DNA of 15,348 nt from Flavobacterium psychrophilum. GTDB lineage: Bacteria > Bacteroidota > Bacteroidia > Flavobacteriales > Flavobacteriaceae. Shown piece by piece: positions 14,546-15,348 of this stretch. The position numbers were made by a program, and so were the translations under genes. The stretch lies in the NCBI GenBank assembly GCA_945897545.1, contig CAMDGJ010000042.1, positions 1-15,348 of the forward strand, given 5' to 3'. Position 1 is the stretch's first letter, and each line of letters begins with the position of its first letter. Under the pieces are notes generated by a model. The model had not been told where the DNA came from. It did not search any database and worked only from the letters and a program-made list of their open reading frames with translations.

Positions 14546-15348
14546 ATGGACGTATTAGTAACAGGTGCCAACGGGTTTTTAGGTAAACATATTGTTAAGT
14601 CATTGGTAAATGATAATGATATAAAATGTTTGTCTAGAACTAATGGGGATTTCAAAGTTTCTTTAGAAAATGAAATTCCTAATTTTGGTCAAAAATTTGA
14701 TTTAGTAATTCATGTAGCCGGGAAAGCGCACAGTGTGCCTAAAACAGATGATGAGAAACAATCTTTTTTTAAGGTAAACGTAAAAGGAACTGAAAATCTT
14801 TTGAAAGGTCTTGAGGAGGCAGGTTTTCCCAAACAATTTGTTTTCATTAGCTCAGTTAGTGTTTATGGGGTCATGTCGGGCTATAATATAAATGAAGAAA
14901 ACCCTTTGAAAGCCCAAGATCCATATGGGAATAGTAAGATTTTGGCCGAAAGATTAATTCAAAATTGGTGTAAAAATAATAATATTATATGTACTATTTT
15001 GCGGTTACCCTTACTAATAGGTGTGAATCCTCCAGGTAATTTGGGTGCAATGATTACTGGATTAAAAAAGGGATTCTATTTTAATATTGCTGGTGGAAAT
15101 GTAAAAAAAAGTATGGTATTGGCCGATGATGTTAGTAAGGTTTTATTAAAAGTAGCTGCTGTGGGAGGAGTTTATAATTTAACAGATGGATACCACCCGA
15201 GTTTTTATGAAATGAGTCATCTAATCAATAACCAATTGGGCAAAGGTGAAATAAGTAATATACCTATTTGGGTCGCTAAAATTTTTGCTTTTTTTGGAGA
15301 TATTATATGGTTTAATTTTCCCTTAAACTCAGATAAATTAAGCAAGTT
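14546..15348 (+). CDS. WbpV-like NAD-dependent sugar reductase/epimerase (3' end missing)
   Basis: Open from ATG 14546 to the window edge (267 codons plus two bases), with no stop. Short-chain dehydrogenase/reductase fold: TGANGFLGKH at 6-15, HVAGKAHSVP, ISSVSVYG near 101-108 with Ser103 or Ser105 as active-site serine, and DPYGNSK with Tyr127 and Lys131. The VAGKAHSVP and ISSVSVYG stretches and the overall form resemble WbpV-type 4-keto reductases, which help make UDP-6-deoxy-HexNAc sugars such as UDP-QuiNAc; other epimerase/dehydratase roles are possible. Related proteins are about 300-320 aa, so most of the gene is present. In many loci such a gene precedes the initiating sugar-phosphate transferase, which would lie just beyond the window (inference). 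Catalytic residues are intact. Confidence 0.85.
   Translation, partial: MDVLVTGANGFLGKHIVKSLVNDNDIKCLSRTNGDFKVSLENEIPNFGQKFDLVIHVAGKAHSVPKTDDEKQSFFKVNVKGTENLLKGLEEAGFPKQFVFISSVSVYGVMSGYNINEENPLKAQDPYGNSKILAERLIQNWCKNNNIICTILRLPLLIGVNPPGNLGAMITGLKKGFYFNIAGGNVKKSMVLADDVSKVLLKVAAVGGVYNLTDGYHPSFYEMSHLINNQLGKGEISNIPIWVAKIFAFFGDIIWFNFPLNSDKLSK

Noticed and set aside
1..15348. tRNA/rRNA genes, CRISPR arrays, insertion sequences, attachment sites, replication origin
   Set aside because: No cloverleaf, rRNA, repeat-spacer array, transposase or integrase signature was found on reading both strands.

Overview
The window is a 15.3 kb stretch of a surface-polysaccharide locus, all coding on the + strand, almost certainly from a member of the Bacteroidota and most like Flavobacterium or a close relative. 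The reasons are the A+T-rich DNA with A-runs rather than purine-rich ribosome sites before starts, a UpxY-type NusG paralogue inside a glycan locus, a tyrosine autokinase ending in a Tyr-Gly repeat, and a very long SLBB-repeat export protein. No RNA gene, insertion sequence, integrase, CRISPR array or replication origin is visible.

Left block (1-6125): the C-terminal four-fifths or so of a Wzc-type polysaccharide co-polymerase/tyrosine kinase; a WbpP/TviC-type UDP-HexNAc 4-epimerase (GTG start); a WbpO/TviB-type UDP-HexNAc 6-dehydrogenase (probable TTG start after a run of 12 A); RmlB, dTDP-glucose 4,6-dehydratase; and a UpxY/NusG-like antiterminator. The spacers between these genes carry short degenerate direct repeats.

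Middle block (6126-10107): a 416-nt non-coding leader with two adjacent small hairpins and two matches to the Bacteroidota -7 promoter motif, then a Wza-like outer-membrane export protein (807 aa, about six SLBB repeats) and a second co-polymerase without a kinase domain.

Right block (10297-15348), visibly more A+T-rich for most of its length: a Wzy polymerase, an overlapping Wzx flippase, two family-2 glycosyltransferases, and the first 267 codons of a WbpV-like NAD-dependent sugar reductase/epimerase cut by the window edge.

Together this is a Wzx/Wzy-dependent pathway. The left genes make activated sugars (probably UDP-GalNAcA and a dTDP-4-keto-6-deoxy sugar). Glycosyltransferases build a repeat unit on a lipid carrier, Wzx flips it, and Wzy polymerises it under control of a co-polymerase. 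The SLBB protein with a co-polymerase exports the product. The initiating sugar-phosphate transferase and remaining glycosyltransferases are not in the window. Nothing here is plainly a new kind of system; the most interesting point is the UpxY gene followed directly by a long, locally structured leader.
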